DNA from: Variovorax paradoxus | GTDB taxonomy: Bacteria; Pseudomonadota; Gammaproteobacteria; Burkholderiales; Burkholderiaceae_C | Direction of reading: 5' to 3' | NCBI RefSeq assembly: GCF_018614875.1 | Contig: NZ_JAGGNW010000011.1 | Span: forward strand, 558,001 to 622,000 | DNA: 64,000 bases | Shown: positions 50,991 through 61,868 of the stretch, piece by piece | Layout: every line of letters starts with the position of its first letter | Position numbering within the stretch: the stretch's first letter is position 1 | Notes under the pieces: model-generated | Seen by the model: the letters and a program-made list of their open reading frames with translations, nothing else | Told to the model about the DNA's origin: nothing | Database searches by the model: none | Translations under genes and position numbers: made by a program

Positions 50991-52412
50991 GTGACTGCTG
51001 ACCCCACCGCTTCGCCTGCTGTCGATCTAGTCCAACTCCTCGCGGCACAGCGCGCAGCGTATCGCCGCGAAGGTGCGCCTTCGCTTGCCGATCGCCGCGC
51101 CGACCTTTCGAAGCTGCGCGCAGCGCTGATCGGCAACCGCAGCCGGATCGAAGCCGCCATCAACACCGATTTTGGCCATCGCTCGCGCCACGAGACGAGC
51201 ATCATGGAACTCGCCGGATTGATCGGCGGGATCGACTATCTCCACAAGCATCTTCGGCGCATGATGCGCCCCGAAAAGCGCCACGTCGCAATCCATATGC
51301 GCGCCGGCTCGGCACGGGTCGAGTACCAGCCGCTCGGCGTGGTCGGGGTCATGGCGCCATGGAACTACCCGGTCGTGCTCGCCTTGATGCCCGTGGTGAC
51401 GGCGATGGCGGCCGGCAACCGCGTGATGCTGAAGCCATCGGAGTTCACTCCGACGATCAACGCGCTGCTCCAGGAGATTCTGGGCGCGCTCTTTCCGGTG
51501 GACCAGATTGCGGTCGTCAATGGCGATGCCGCGATCGGTGCGGCCTTCTCCGCCCTGCCGTTCGATCATCTGATCTTCACGGGTAGCACGGCCGTCGGAC
51601 ACAAAGTCATGCAGGCGGCCAGCGAGCACCTCGTCCCGGTCACGCTCGAACTGGGTGGCAAGTCGCCGGTCATCGTCGAAAAGGACCATCCGCTCGATCA
51701 CGCCAGCGCTGGCATCGTCTTCGGCAAGCTCGTGAGCGGCGGCCAGACCTGCATCGCGCCGGACTATGCACTCGTGCACGAAGACAATCTTTCCGCCTTT
51801 CTGACCCGCTACGATGCCGCCGTCAGTGCCGCCTACCCGGACGGCCCCTCGGGCGAGGATTACACCTGGGTGGTCAATGACAGACACCTGGCTCGTCTGA
51901 ACGGTCTGCTGGAGGATGCCCGCGCCAAAGGCGCGACAGTGCGCGAGGTTGGCCCTGAGGGACGGAATGCTCACCCCCGTGCGATGCGGCCAACCGTGGT
52001 TCTGGGCGTCACCGACGAGATGACGATCGCGCATGACGAAATATTCGGGCCGATCCTGCCGGTATTCACCTATCGCACGATACAAGAAGCGATCGGCTTC
52101 ATCGATGCGCGCCCTCGCCCGCTCGCGCTCTATTACTACGGACATGACCAGGCGAAGCAGCGGCAGGTGCTCGACGGCACGACATCGGGCAACGTCACGA
52201 TCAATGGCACGATCATGCACATCGCGCAGGACGACTTGCCGTTCGGCGGCGTCGGCGCGAGTGGCATCGGCGCTTATCACGGCATCGAAGGTTTTCGCCG
52301 ACTGAGTCATGCCAAGGGCATCTACACACAGGGCCGCTGGAACAGCACGACACTGCTCCGCGCGCCATTCGGCAAGCTGGCGGAGCGCATCCTCAGCGTC
52401 GTCCTCCGTTGA
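50991..52412 (+). CDS. calB: coniferyl-aldehyde-dehydrogenase-like NAD(P)+ aldehyde dehydrogenase
   Basis: The product (473 residues) is a class 3-type ALDH without an N-terminal extension. It has VGVMAPWNYPVVLALMP (about 117-133), FTGSTAVGHKVM (NAD site), LELGGKSPVIVEKD (general-base Glu) and VSGGQTCIAPDY (catalytic Cys about 253), with DLPFGGVGASGIGAYHG near the end. The C-terminal WNSTTLLRAPFGKLAERIL resembles coniferyl aldehyde dehydrogenases and fatty ALDHs. It should oxidise an aromatic or aliphatic aldehyde to the acid, possibly upstream of the CoA ligases in this region. Confidence 0.85.
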   Translation: MTADPTASPAVDLVQLLAAQRAAYRREGAPSLADRRADLSKLRAALIGNRSRIEAAINTDFGHRSRHETSIMELAGLIGGIDYLHKHLRRMMRPEKRHVAIHMRAGSARVEYQPLGVVGVMAPWNYPVVLALMPVVTAMAAGNRVMLKPSEFTPTINALLQEILGALFPVDQIAVVNGDAAIGAAFSALPFDHLIFTGSTAVGHKVMQAASEHLVPVTLELGGKSPVIVEKDHPLDHASAGIVFGKLVSGGQTCIAPDYALVHEDNLSAFLTRYDAAVSAAYPDGPSGEDYTWVVNDRHLARLNGLLEDARAKGATVREVGPEGRNAHPRAMRPTVVLGVTDEMTIAHDEIFGPILPVFTYRTIQEAIGFIDARPRPLALYYYGHDQAKQRQVLDGTTSGNVTINGTIMHIAQDDLPFGGVGASGIGAYHGIEGFRRLSHAKGIYTQGRWNSTTLLRAPFGKLAERILSVVLR

Positions 52413-52452
52413 GCGCGAGCGATTTCCCCCTTTTTTTCCGGAAAGCAAGAAC

Positions 52453-52911
52453 ATGGCCCCAAACGACCACTCACACCTCCACGGCAGTTGCACCTGCGGG
52501 ACTTTCTCGTTCACGACCCGCAAGGCACCGGCCGCACGCTTCGTCTGCCACTGCCTGTTTTGCCAGGACTTCACTGGCGAGGCGTTCTCCGACGTGTCGG
52601 TGCTGATGGGCTATCAGATCGAGATGAAGGGAACGGCCGATCTCATTCACAAGAAGTACCGGCTCCCGCCCAACCTCAACCGCGCCCTCTGTGCGAAATG
52701 CGGCAAGCCGGCGATGGAGACGATGGGGGCGGGGCCGTTGAAGCTGGTGTTCGTGCCGTCGAAGAGCTTCGTTGAACAGAAGCTGCTGCCCCCGGTTCGG
52801 CTGCACGTCTTCTACAACCGGCGCGTGGCCGATGTTGCAGATGACCTGCCCAAATATTCGCATTATTGGCCGAGCCAATTTGCCATCACGAAGACGATCA
52901 TGGGCTTTTAG
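52453..52911 (+). CDS. GFA-family (glutathione-dependent formaldehyde-activating-like) zinc protein
   Basis: The product (152 residues) carries the GFA zinc ligands: GSCTCGTF (C13, C15), VCHCLFCQDFTG (C32, C34, C37) and ALCAKCGKP (about 79-82). The family binds zinc in a Mss4-like fold; most members have no confirmed enzymatic role. It follows the aldehyde dehydrogenase by 40 bases on the same strand, suggesting joint expression and possibly a link to aldehyde or glutathione-adduct handling. Confidence 0.87.
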   Translation: MAPNDHSHLHGSCTCGTFSFTTRKAPAARFVCHCLFCQDFTGEAFSDVSVLMGYQIEMKGTADLIHKKYRLPPNLNRALCAKCGKPAMETMGAGPLKLVFVPSKSFVEQKLLPPVRLHVFYNRRVADVADDLPKYSHYWPSQFAITKTIMGF

Positions 52912-52955
52912 ATGAAACCGCCACTGCTCGCATCTACATTTTCAAGGACTACGCA

Positions 52956-53252
52956 ATGAAATTTTATCTGTGCAAGTTCATTCCGCCGCGCGCGGATTTC
53001 CTGGCAACGATGTCTGCTGATGAAGCCACCTGGATGAAACAGCACGCAGCCTATTTGAACGACCTTCTTGCGAAAGGCCTTGTCGTCGCGCATGGGCCCG
53101 TGATCGATCCAGCCGGTGGCTATGGCCTTTCCCTCTATCAGGTCCCCGATGATCAGGACATCGCCGAATTGACTTCGGAGGATCCGATCGTCAAGAACGG
53201 CGCCGGTCACTACGAGCACTTCCAGATGCCTCACTTGAAGGCGCGCGGCTGA
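52956..53252 (+). CDS. YciI-like small protein
   Basis: The product (98 residues) has the dimeric alpha-beta barrel pattern of YciI proteins: MKFYLCKFIPPRADFL, MKQHAAYLNDLLAKGLVVAHGP (conserved helix and strand with the His-Asp pair region) and LTSEDPIVKNGAGHYE. Function is poorly known; a few members are dehalogenase- or hydrolase-like. The start MKFYL was chosen because the longer frame overlaps the GFA gene; it leaves a 44-base gap. Confidence 0.83.
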   Translation: MKFYLCKFIPPRADFLATMSADEATWMKQHAAYLNDLLAKGLVVAHGPVIDPAGGYGLSLYQVPDDQDIAELTSEDPIVKNGAGHYEHFQMPHLKARG

Positions 53253-53325
53253 CGGCGCATCGAGTCCATGCTGGCCTCAGTTGTGGACTCTTGTCGCGAT
53301 CCCGGTCTCCCAACGCGGCGCCACC

Positions 53326-54240
53326 ATGCCCAACCCCCAGCACCTCGCCGTCTTCGCGGCCATCATCCAGGCTGGCAGCATCAGCGCGGCCGCCGCCAAG
53401 CTGGGTTGCGGCAAGTCCGTGGTGTCGCGCCAGCTGGCCAAGCTCGAAGAAGAACTCGGTGCCCGGCTGATCCAGCGATCCACCCGTCACCTCTCGCTGA
53501 CGGAGATCGGACAGCTGGTGTTGCAGCAGGCCCGCCAGATCGAGCATGCGCTGGAGAACATCGACCAGATCACCGATCACTACCAGCAGCAGGTGCGCGG
53601 CATGCTGCGGGTGTCGGCCGCTGTCGGCGCACAGCGGCTGCTCGTGCCGCTGCTGGCCGAATTCACGCTGCTGTACCCGCAGGTCAAGATCGCCTTGCAG
53701 CTCGACGACCGGCTGGTGGACCTGATCGCAGAACATGTGGACGTAGCCATCCGCACCTCCGACCTGGTGGATTCGTCGCTGGTGGCACGCAAGCTGGCCG
53801 ACAACACCAGCATCATCGCGGCCGCGCCGTCCTACCTGGCGCGTGCCGGCACACCGCGCACGCCGCAAGAGCTGCGCCAGCATGCCTGCCTCCTGTACGT
53901 CAACGGCGGCACCGTCTACGACCAGTGGACCTTCGTCGGCGACAACGGCATATATGCGGTGCAGGTGGACGGGCCCTTGCAGATCAACGATGGCGGTTCG
54001 CTGGTGACGGCGGCGGTGGCCGGCGCGGGCATCGTGCGCGTGCAGCGCATGCTGCTGCGGCCGGAACTGGCGCGCGGAGAACTGGTACAGCTGTTGGCGC
54101 ACTGCCCGCTGCCACCCAGCCCCGTCAGCTATGCCATCTACCCGGCGCGTGAATTCCTGCCGCTGAAGACCGCCGCGTTCATCGACTTTCTGCAACAGCG
54201 CCTGCGAGCCGCGCCGCATGCCGAGGTGGTGCCGCCGTGA
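53326..54240 (+). CDS. LysR-family transcriptional regulator
   Basis: The product (304 residues) has an N-terminal winged helix (GSISAAAAKLGCGKSVVSRQ, about 18-37) and a LysR substrate domain with GMLRVSAAVG at the hinge. It is closest in style to the single-gene AaeR/DsdC-like LysR group that starts LAVFAAI. It follows the YciI gene by 73 bases on the same strand and is convergent with the MBL gene. Its target genes cannot be told from the window. Confidence 0.9.
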   Translation: MPNPQHLAVFAAIIQAGSISAAAAKLGCGKSVVSRQLAKLEEELGARLIQRSTRHLSLTEIGQLVLQQARQIEHALENIDQITDHYQQQVRGMLRVSAAVGAQRLLVPLLAEFTLLYPQVKIALQLDDRLVDLIAEHVDVAIRTSDLVDSSLVARKLADNTSIIAAAPSYLARAGTPRTPQELRQHACLLYVNGGTVYDQWTFVGDNGIYAVQVDGPLQINDGGSLVTAAVAGAGIVRVQRMLLRPELARGELVQLLAHCPLPPSPVSYAIYPAREFLPLKTAAFIDFLQQRLRAAPHAEVVPP

Positions 54241-54265
54241 TTCGCACGCACGGCAAGCTCCGGTT

Positions 54266-55078
54266 TTATCTAGATGAAGCGGTTGCCGCAGCAATGGGAA
54301 ACGCGTCGACCACCGACTCCCGCGTGACCGGCCCGCCATGCCCGAGGTAGAAGGTCTCGACACCCTGCTTCATCAGACGTGCGATGTTGTCCTCGTTGCG
54401 CGGTACATCGGCCTGGAAGTAGTGTGGGCCCGCGTGCTGGGGCCTGATCGCGCCCCCAAGGTAGCCGCCAAGGATGATGTCTCCCACGACGGCGCGCCGG
54501 CCGTCGAGCAGCACGACCAGTGAGCCCGGCGTGTGGCCCGGCATCACGACTGCCTTGCCGCGCACGCCCCACGGCGACAGGTCGAGTTCGCTGGTGACGA
54601 TGATGTCGGGCTCGAAGGCCTGAAAGCGCGGGTCGATCGCGAAGCGGTCGAGCATTCGCGCGGTGAAGCTCTGTGGCGCCAGTGTGCCGTGGTCTCCGGC
54701 GCGGGCCATCGGCACATCACCTTCGCCGAGCACGATCTTCGCGCGGCCCATCTGCTTGAACGCCGCGGCCAGGCCGACGTGGTCGGCATGGCCGTGCGTG
54801 AGCACCACCAGCGCGATGTCTTGCGGCCGAAGGCCTTGCGCTTTCAGCCCTTCCACCAGTGCCGGCATGTCCTTGGCGCCGCCGACGTCGATCAGCACCG
54901 GCGTCGCCGTCTTGAGCAGGTATGCATTGGCCATGCCGAGCTTGATGGTGTGCACCTCCGGCGACATCGGATCCAGCGCCTTGCCGGCGTCGAGCGACTT
55001 CACTTGCGCCATGACGGCGCCGCTCCCCAGCGCCAAGAGCAACGAAAGGGTCGTCAATGCATTCTTCAAAATCTTCAT
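54266..55078 (-). CDS. exported MBL-fold metallo-hydrolase
   Basis: The product (270 residues) has a signal peptide (cleavage near VMAQ) and the metallo-beta-lactamase signature THGHADHVG (H95, H97, D99, H100), further ligands in VMPGHTPGSLVV and the late YLGHGGPV. It should bind two metal ions and act in the periplasm on an ester, lactone or similar bond. It is the last gene of the leftward set, 39 bases behind the quinone-oxidoreductase-type gene. Substrate unknown; a quorum lactone or drug role is not supported by anything specific. Confidence 0.87.
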   Translation of the reverse strand: MKILKNALTTLSLLLALGSGAVMAQVKSLDAGKALDPMSPEVHTIKLGMANAYLLKTATPVLIDVGGAKDMPALVEGLKAQGLRPQDIALVVLTHGHADHVGLAAAFKQMGRAKIVLGEGDVPMARAGDHGTLAPQSFTARMLDRFAIDPRFQAFEPDIIVTSELDLSPWGVRGKAVVMPGHTPGSLVVLLDGRRAVVGDIILGGYLGGAIRPQHAGPHYFQADVPRNEDNIARLMKQGVETFYLGHGGPVTRESVVDAFPIAAATASSR

Positions 55079-55117
55079 TTGCAGGCTCTTGTCTCTGGGT
55101 GACTAACGCGGGCTGCC

Positions 55118-56128
55118 TCAGCCTGCCACTTGCAGCATCAGCTTGCCGTTGTGCGATCCGTCGAACAACCTCTGGAAGGTTTCAGGGAAGTGCTCCAGAC
55201 CGACCACGACGTCCTCGCGCGCCTTCAGTTGGCCGCTGGCCAGCCAGCCACCCATCACGGTGGCTGCTTCCAGGGCGCGGGGCGCGAAGTCACGGACCAG
55301 GATGCCGCGCATCGTGGCGCGCTTGACCACCAGCTGCAGGTAGTTGGCCGGGCCCGTCATCGCGCCGACGTTGTTGTACTGCGAAATCGCGCCGCAGATG
55401 ACGATGCGGGCACCCACGGCCAGTCGCAACAGCACGGCATCCAGGACGGCACCGCCGACGTTGTCGAAGAACACGTCCACGCCCTTCGGCGCATGCTGGC
55501 GCAGCGCTGCAGCCACGTCCTCGCGCTTGTAGTCGATGGCCGCATCGAAGCCGAGCTCTTCGGTCAGCATGCGGCACTTGTCGGCACCACCGGCGATGCC
55601 GATCACGCGGGCGCCCTTGATCTTGGCGATCTGACCCACCAGCGAGCCCACCGCGCCCGCCGCTCCCGAAACCACCACGGTCTCGCCAGCCTGGGGTTGG
55701 CCCGCTTCCAGCAGGCCGAAGTACGCGGTGATGCCCGGCATGCCCAGAGCATTCAAAAAGGCCGGCAGCGGTGCCAGCGGCGGATCGATCTTCCTCAGGT
55801 TGTCGCCTGGCACGAGGGTGTATTCCTCCACGCCGAGGATGCCCGCTACGCTGTCGCCAACGGCGAAGCGCGGGTGCGCCGATGCGGTGACACGCCCCAC
55901 GGCCACGGCACGCATCACATCGCCGATGGCCATGGGCACGTCGTACAGGTCTTCGCTGTCGCTGACCCAGCCGCGCATGGCCGGGTCGATCGAGACGTAG
56001 GCGACCTGCACCTGCACCTTGCCTTCCGCCGGCGCCTGCAAGGGCGTGGCCGCGTAGTCGAAGTCGCTGCGCTGCGGCAGGCCCACTGGACGGCGGGCGA
56101 GGCGGAACTGGTGATTGAGGGTGGTCAT
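55118..56128 (-). CDS. zinc-independent MDR-superfamily NADP-dependent oxidoreductase
   Basis: The product (336 residues) belongs to the leukotriene B4 dehydrogenase/CurA branch of medium-chain dehydrogenases. It has YVSIDPAMRGWVSD (about 47-60), GITAYFGLLEAGQPQAGETVVVSGAAGAVGSLVG and the NADP-binding FFDNVGGAVLDAVL. It reduces activated double bonds of enones or quinones with NADPH. It lies apart from the beta-oxidation-type genes by 172 bases and may have its own promoter there, where an inverted repeat (56160-56172) is present. Confidence 0.9.
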   Translation of the reverse strand: MTTLNHQFRLARRPVGLPQRSDFDYAATPLQAPAEGKVQVQVAYVSIDPAMRGWVSDSEDLYDVPMAIGDVMRAVAVGRVTASAHPRFAVGDSVAGILGVEEYTLVPGDNLRKIDPPLAPLPAFLNALGMPGITAYFGLLEAGQPQAGETVVVSGAAGAVGSLVGQIAKIKGARVIGIAGGADKCRMLTEELGFDAAIDYKREDVAAALRQHAPKGVDVFFDNVGGAVLDAVLLRLAVGARIVICGAISQYNNVGAMTGPANYLQLVVKRATMRGILVRDFAPRALEAATVMGGWLASGQLKAREDVVVGLEHFPETFQRLFDGSHNGKLMLQVAG

Positions 56129-56159
56129 GATGGAGGTGCCAGGTTGATGTCGACAGGAC

Positions 56160-56172
56160 GCCTAGCTTAGGC
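56160..56172. promoter_or_regulatory. inverted repeat GCCTA-GCT-TAGGC
   Basis: A perfect five-base-arm inverted repeat lies 32 bases upstream of the oxidoreductase start, inside the 172-base spacer. It may be an operator; no regulator is assigned. Confidence 0.35.
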
Positions 56173-56300
56173 AGCGAAGCGTTGCCTGATAAGTCACCGC
56201 CGAGGCATCAAGCTGTTGACCGCATGGCAACGATCGGGTGCGCCGCGTGCGAGCTGCAGGGTGGAATGAGGAAACGGCAGATGCCTGCCCGGTTCATCGA

Positions 56301-57251
56301 TCAGGCGCCCTGCTCCAACAGGTGCGTGGTGAACCAGGATCGAGCCAGCGAGGCGCTTTCCGCATAGCCGTCGAAGTAGATGCCGTAGTGGTCGATGCCC
56401 GGAATGACTCGATACAGAAAGGGAACGCGGCCCTGGCGCTCCAGGTGGTCGCGCACAGCGCCTGCGTTCTCCCGGATATCGAACATGTCTTCGTCGCCAG
56501 CGTCGACCATCAGGACGGGTACTTCGAGCTTGGCGATCTCGCCCAGCGGCCGGTAGGCCCGCAGCCGCGGAAAGTGCAGAGCACCGGGCAGCTTCGGCAG
56601 GCGGTCCGTCGAACCGTCGGGCACGGAGGGCAGCACACCGCGCGCCATGTCGATCGCCCCGCGCCGGGCATGCGCCACAAGCGCCGGAGGCACGCCGGCA
56701 ACCCAAGCCACCTGGATCGCAAGGGCCTTGATGCGGTCGTCGTTGCACGCGTTGAAGAGCGCAACGCCGCCGCCAAAGCTCGTGCCCCAGGCGCCGATTC
56801 TGCTTGTGTCGACGTTGTCTTCGCCCTCGATGTAATCGACGGCCACCCGGAAGGTCTGGACCCACTCGAGCGGATCGATCACTTCCGTCGCGAAACGCAC
56901 GCGGGGTTCCGCACCCTGCCCTGCAACGGCATCCCGCTTTGAATGCTCAACGTAGGCAGGCGCATCCGATCCTGACCACCCCGCATGCGTGAAGGCCAGG
57001 GCAATCATGCCGGCATCGGCGAGCTCGGCAGCGTAGCGCTCGGCCGTCAGCTTGCTGCCGCCAAGGCCGTGGCTCATCACGATCGCGGGCGCCTTCTGCG
57101 TGGTTCCGAGCAGCCGGCGCGGCTTGTACAGGTCGGCGTCGATCCGCAGTCCGTTGCTCCAGATGTGAACGCTCTCACGCGAAACATGCGCGGGTAGATC
57201 GAGCGCGGGATATTCGACTGCCGGGCCATCGGCTCTGGTGTGGCCTGTCAT
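56301..57251 (-). CDS. alpha/beta hydrolase, dienelactone-hydrolase-like
   Basis: The product (316 residues) has IVMSHGLGGSKLTAERYA (oxyanion region), the nucleophile elbow GAWGTSFGGGVAL (Ser about 160), VLMVDAGDEDMFD (acid) and PGIDHYGIYF (histidine). It resembles the dienelactone hydrolase/Xaa-Pro peptidase-like group often found in aromatic acid modules. The start MTGHTRADGP lies one base from the enoyl-CoA hydratase stop; the longer upstream frame is a shadow. It is cytoplasmic. Substrate unknown. Confidence 0.87.
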   Translation of the reverse strand: MTGHTRADGPAVEYPALDLPAHVSRESVHIWSNGLRIDADLYKPRRLLGTTQKAPAIVMSHGLGGSKLTAERYAAELADAGMIALAFTHAGWSGSDAPAYVEHSKRDAVAGQGAEPRVRFATEVIDPLEWVQTFRVAVDYIEGEDNVDTSRIGAWGTSFGGGVALFNACNDDRIKALAIQVAWVAGVPPALVAHARRGAIDMARGVLPSVPDGSTDRLPKLPGALHFPRLRAYRPLGEIAKLEVPVLMVDAGDEDMFDIRENAGAVRDHLERQGRVPFLYRVIPGIDHYGIYFDGYAESASLARSWFTTHLLEQGA

Positions 57252-57252
57252 G

Positions 57253-58050
57253 TCACTTCCCGTCAAACGAGATAACCGGACGCTCGACGCCTCGCTGCTG
57301 AGCGTCGATTCCGGAGGCGATGCCCTTCTTCGCATCGGACGAAGAGAAGATCCCCACGGTCATGCCGGGCATGATGGCGTCGGCCGCGGCGATTCCCCCG
57401 CTTGACCAGGCTTTCAGCAATTGCTTGTGCGCGGCGTGCGCCAGGGTGGGGCCGGTGGCGAATCGGGCGGCCCATTCACGAGCGCGCGACATCACGTCAC
57501 TGGGCGCCACCACCTCGGTGACAACGCCGGCAGCGAGCATTTCCGCGGCGCTCACTCGCTCCGATGTCAACGCCCATTTGATGGCTCTGGCACGCCCGGC
57601 CCGCTCCGCCACCCTTTGCACGCCGCCCAGCAACGTGAACACGCCCACCGTCTGTTCGGTGTGGCAAAAGCGCGCGTTGTCTGCCGCGATGATGATGTCG
57701 CACCGAAGCGCGTATTCGAAACCGCCCCCGAAACAGCCGCCCTGCACGGCGGCAATCGTCGGAACGGGCAAGTCCTCAAGAAGGTTGGCGCGTTCGATCG
57801 CGCCGGCGAGTCGCTGCTGAAACTCAACGGGCGGCACGTGCGGCCAGAAGGTGATATCGCCGCCGTGGCTGAAATTGTCGCCACGTGCCGAAACAATGAC
57901 CGCGCGCACGGAGCTGTCCTGCCGGATCTTCGCAAGGGCTTCGTCAAACGCTGCAAGCATCGCGGGGGCCAGCCGGTTGTGCGGTGGATTGTCGAATTCC
58001 AGGACTGCCACGCCGGATTCGATTGACAGGTGTGTGGTGGGGGGTGTCAT
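57253..58050 (-). CDS. enoyl-CoA hydratase/isomerase family protein
   Basis: The product (265 residues) is a crotonase: FDNPPHNRLAPAMLAAFDEA, ISARGDNFSHGGDI-type loop, IAAVQGGCFGGGFEYALRCD (first oxyanion hole, about 98-117) and a later TLLGGVQRVAERAGRARAI. The position usually holding the first catalytic glutamate is occupied by other residues in this loop, so isomerase, hydrolase or thioesterase activities are possible. It stands between the hydrolase and flavin reductase genes in the leftward operon. Confidence 0.88.
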   Translation of the reverse strand: MTPPTTHLSIESGVAVLEFDNPPHNRLAPAMLAAFDEALAKIRQDSSVRAVIVSARGDNFSHGGDITFWPHVPPVEFQQRLAGAIERANLLEDLPVPTIAAVQGGCFGGGFEYALRCDIIIAADNARFCHTEQTVGVFTLLGGVQRVAERAGRARAIKWALTSERVSAAEMLAAGVVTEVVAPSDVMSRAREWAARFATGPTLAHAAHKQLLKAWSSGGIAAADAIMPGMTVGIFSSSDAKKGIASGIDAQQRGVERPVISFDGK

Positions 58051-58065
58051 GTGTTGTCTCCTGAA

Positions 58066-58722
58066 CTAGCGCTTTCCATGCGAAGCCGGATGGCCAGCGC
58101 CCTCGGGCCGTGCAATCTGGAAGACGTTCTCGGGCAGCACCTGAACGTAGTCGTTCATGCCACCAGCGCGCATGATCGGGTACGCCTCCGCTGTCTGGTA
58201 GACGCCGTCTTTCAGCAGCGTCTTGTCGATGTGAACGGCCACCACCTCGCCCAGGACCAGCCAGCCGCTCACCTTGTCGCCCTGCGTATTTTTGAACTGG
58301 ACGATGTCGATCACCTTGCACTCCATGGCGGCCCGGCTTTCCGCGACGCGCGGAACGTTGACCAGGCGCCCCGGCACGGCCGTAAGGCCCGCGAACGGGA
58401 ATTCGTCTTCGCCATGCGCCAGCGGCACGGAGGTCTGGTTCATTTGATCACCCAGCTCGCGGGTCACGAGGTTCCAGACGAACTCTCGCGTCTCGGATGC
58501 GTTCTGCACGCTGTCCTTCCAAGCGATTGACGAGAAGCCGATGATCGGCGGGTCGTAGTTGAACGCGTTGAAGAAACTGTAGGGAGCGAGGTTGACGCGC
58601 CCCTGCGCGTCCCGTGTCGAGATCCAGCCGATCGGGCGCGGGGCGACCAGCGCATTGAGCGGGTTGTGGCTCAGTCCGTGGCCCTTGGATGGTTCGTAGT
58701 AGTGAAAGTCTCGTGTGGTCAT
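58066..58722 (-). CDS. flavin reductase-like protein, copy 2 of a near-identical pair
   Basis: The product (218 residues, start MTTRDFHYYEP) is the twin of the protein encoded at 29933-30589. It keeps the family proline in APRPIGWIST and differs inside the protein only at a few sites. The split-barrel flavin motifs are the same. It is embedded between an enoyl-CoA hydratase and a Bug gene, with 15- and 28-base gaps. The DNA identity over 600 bases indicates recent duplication or gene conversion between two catabolic operons. Confidence 0.87.
   Translation of the reverse strand: MTTRDFHYYEPSKGHGLSHNPLNALVAPRPIGWISTRDAQGRVNLAPYSFFNAFNYDPPIIGFSSIAWKDSVQNASETREFVWNLVTRELGDQMNQTSVPLAHGEDEFPFAGLTAVPGRLVNVPRVAESRAAMECKVIDIVQFKNTQGDKVSGWLVLGEVVAVHIDKTLLKDGVYQTAEAYPIMRAGGMNDYVQVLPENVFQIARPEGAGHPASHGKR
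58108..58708. repeat. about 600-base segment nearly identical to 29975-30575
   Basis: This is the partner of the duplicated flavin-reductase block; same orientation and no gaps in the alignment. Confidence 0.9.
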
Positions 58723-58750
58723 GGGGTTTCGTCTTCCTGCGGCGGCCGCG

Positions 58751-59740
58751 CTATTGCGCGATGAGATTGAGAGTCTTGGCAATGCCGATGAACTTGTCGC
58801 TCTCCGCGCGAAAGAAAACCGAAGCCTGCTGCGGAGTCATCGGGTCCAGCTTGCGCGCGCCCTGCGTTGCCACCAGTGCGAGGTTCTCATTGCTTTCGAT
58901 CCACTCGTTGAAGGCGCTGTTCAGGCGTGCAACAACGGCATCGGGCGTGCGCGCAGGCGCCAGCAAGCCAGCCCACATGCCGAACTCGAAATTCTTCAAA
59001 CGCGGGTGCTCATTCAGGGTCGCTACCTCCGGCAGGAGCGAATGGCGTTTTACGCTTGCGATGGCGACAGCCTTGAGCCTGCCGGTCTGAATCATTCCGA
59101 GGATCGGCCCGCCCAGCGGAACGAATGCAAGGTTTACTTCGCCGCCACTGACGGCCATGGCCAGTGGCGCAATGCCCTTGTACGGCACCTCCAGCAGTTT
59201 GGCGCCCACCCTCGCCTGCAAGTCGGCAGCGGCGAGGTGGGCGAGCGTGCCCATGCCCCAATGGGCGATGGAAAGCTCGTTGCCGCCCGGCTTCTGCATT
59301 TGTTCGACCAGTGAATCCAGGCTCTTGAACGGGAGTGTGGGAGAGGCGACCAGAACCATGTCCCCGACTCCGAACACACCAATCAACTTGAAGCCGTCCA
59401 CGGTGTACTTGGCGGAAGCGACCGTGAGCGGTGCCACCAACAAATCCGGTCCGGCGGTCGCGAGCAAGCTGTACCCGTCCGGCGGCGCGTTGAGGACACT
59501 CATCGCCGCGATCGATCCGTTCGCACCGGGCATGTTGTCGATCACCAGGGCTTGCCCCAGGCTGCGCTGCAGCAATGGAACCGCCGGCCGCACCGAAGCG
59601 TCGACACCGAATCCGGCTGGATAGGCGACCTTGACGACGATCGGTTTGGCCGGGTATGGCTGTGCGGTGGCGAGACCGGCACTGCAAATCGCAGGAATTA
59701 AAATGGCGGCTTCAAAAAGCCTGCGGATCAGAGTTTTCAA
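58751..59740 (-). CDS. Bug-family TTT substrate-binding protein
   Basis: The protein (329 residues) has a signal peptide (KTLIRRLFEAAILIPAICSA, cleavage near ATAQ) and the Bug pattern: VKVAYPAGFGVDASVRPAV, VIDNMPGANGSIAAMSVL, APPDGYSLLATAG and LEVPYKGIAPLAMAVSGG. The best start is TTG at 59740 with AGGAG eight bases before it; no ATG offers a signal peptide. It resembles the protein at 35047 more than the other two Bug proteins here. It is part of the beta-oxidation-like operon, and its ligand is probably that pathway's substrate. Confidence 0.88.
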   Translation of the reverse strand: MKTLIRRLFEAAILIPAICSAGLATAQPYPAKPIVVKVAYPAGFGVDASVRPAVPLLQRSLGQALVIDNMPGANGSIAAMSVLNAPPDGYSLLATAGPDLLVAPLTVASAKYTVDGFKLIGVFGVGDMVLVASPTLPFKSLDSLVEQMQKPGGNELSIAHWGMGTLAHLAAADLQARVGAKLLEVPYKGIAPLAMAVSGGEVNLAFVPLGGPILGMIQTGRLKAVAIASVKRHSLLPEVATLNEHPRLKNFEFGMWAGLLAPARTPDAVVARLNSAFNEWIESNENLALVATQGARKLDPMTPQQASVFFRAESDKFIGIAKTLNLIAQ

Positions 59741-59831
59741 GTTTGTCTCCTGGTTATTTTTTGGGGCCGGGTGTTGGCAAACGAGCGCAACGTTGTGCGC
59801 CGCCCAATTCAACGGTGATTCACTGAACGAC

Positions 59832-61868
<2,037 letters not shown>

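Noticed and set aside
29933..58722. The near-identical flavin-reductase genes as ends of a composite transposon
   Set aside because: No transposase, terminal inverted repeat or target duplication was found. The match covers just one gene.
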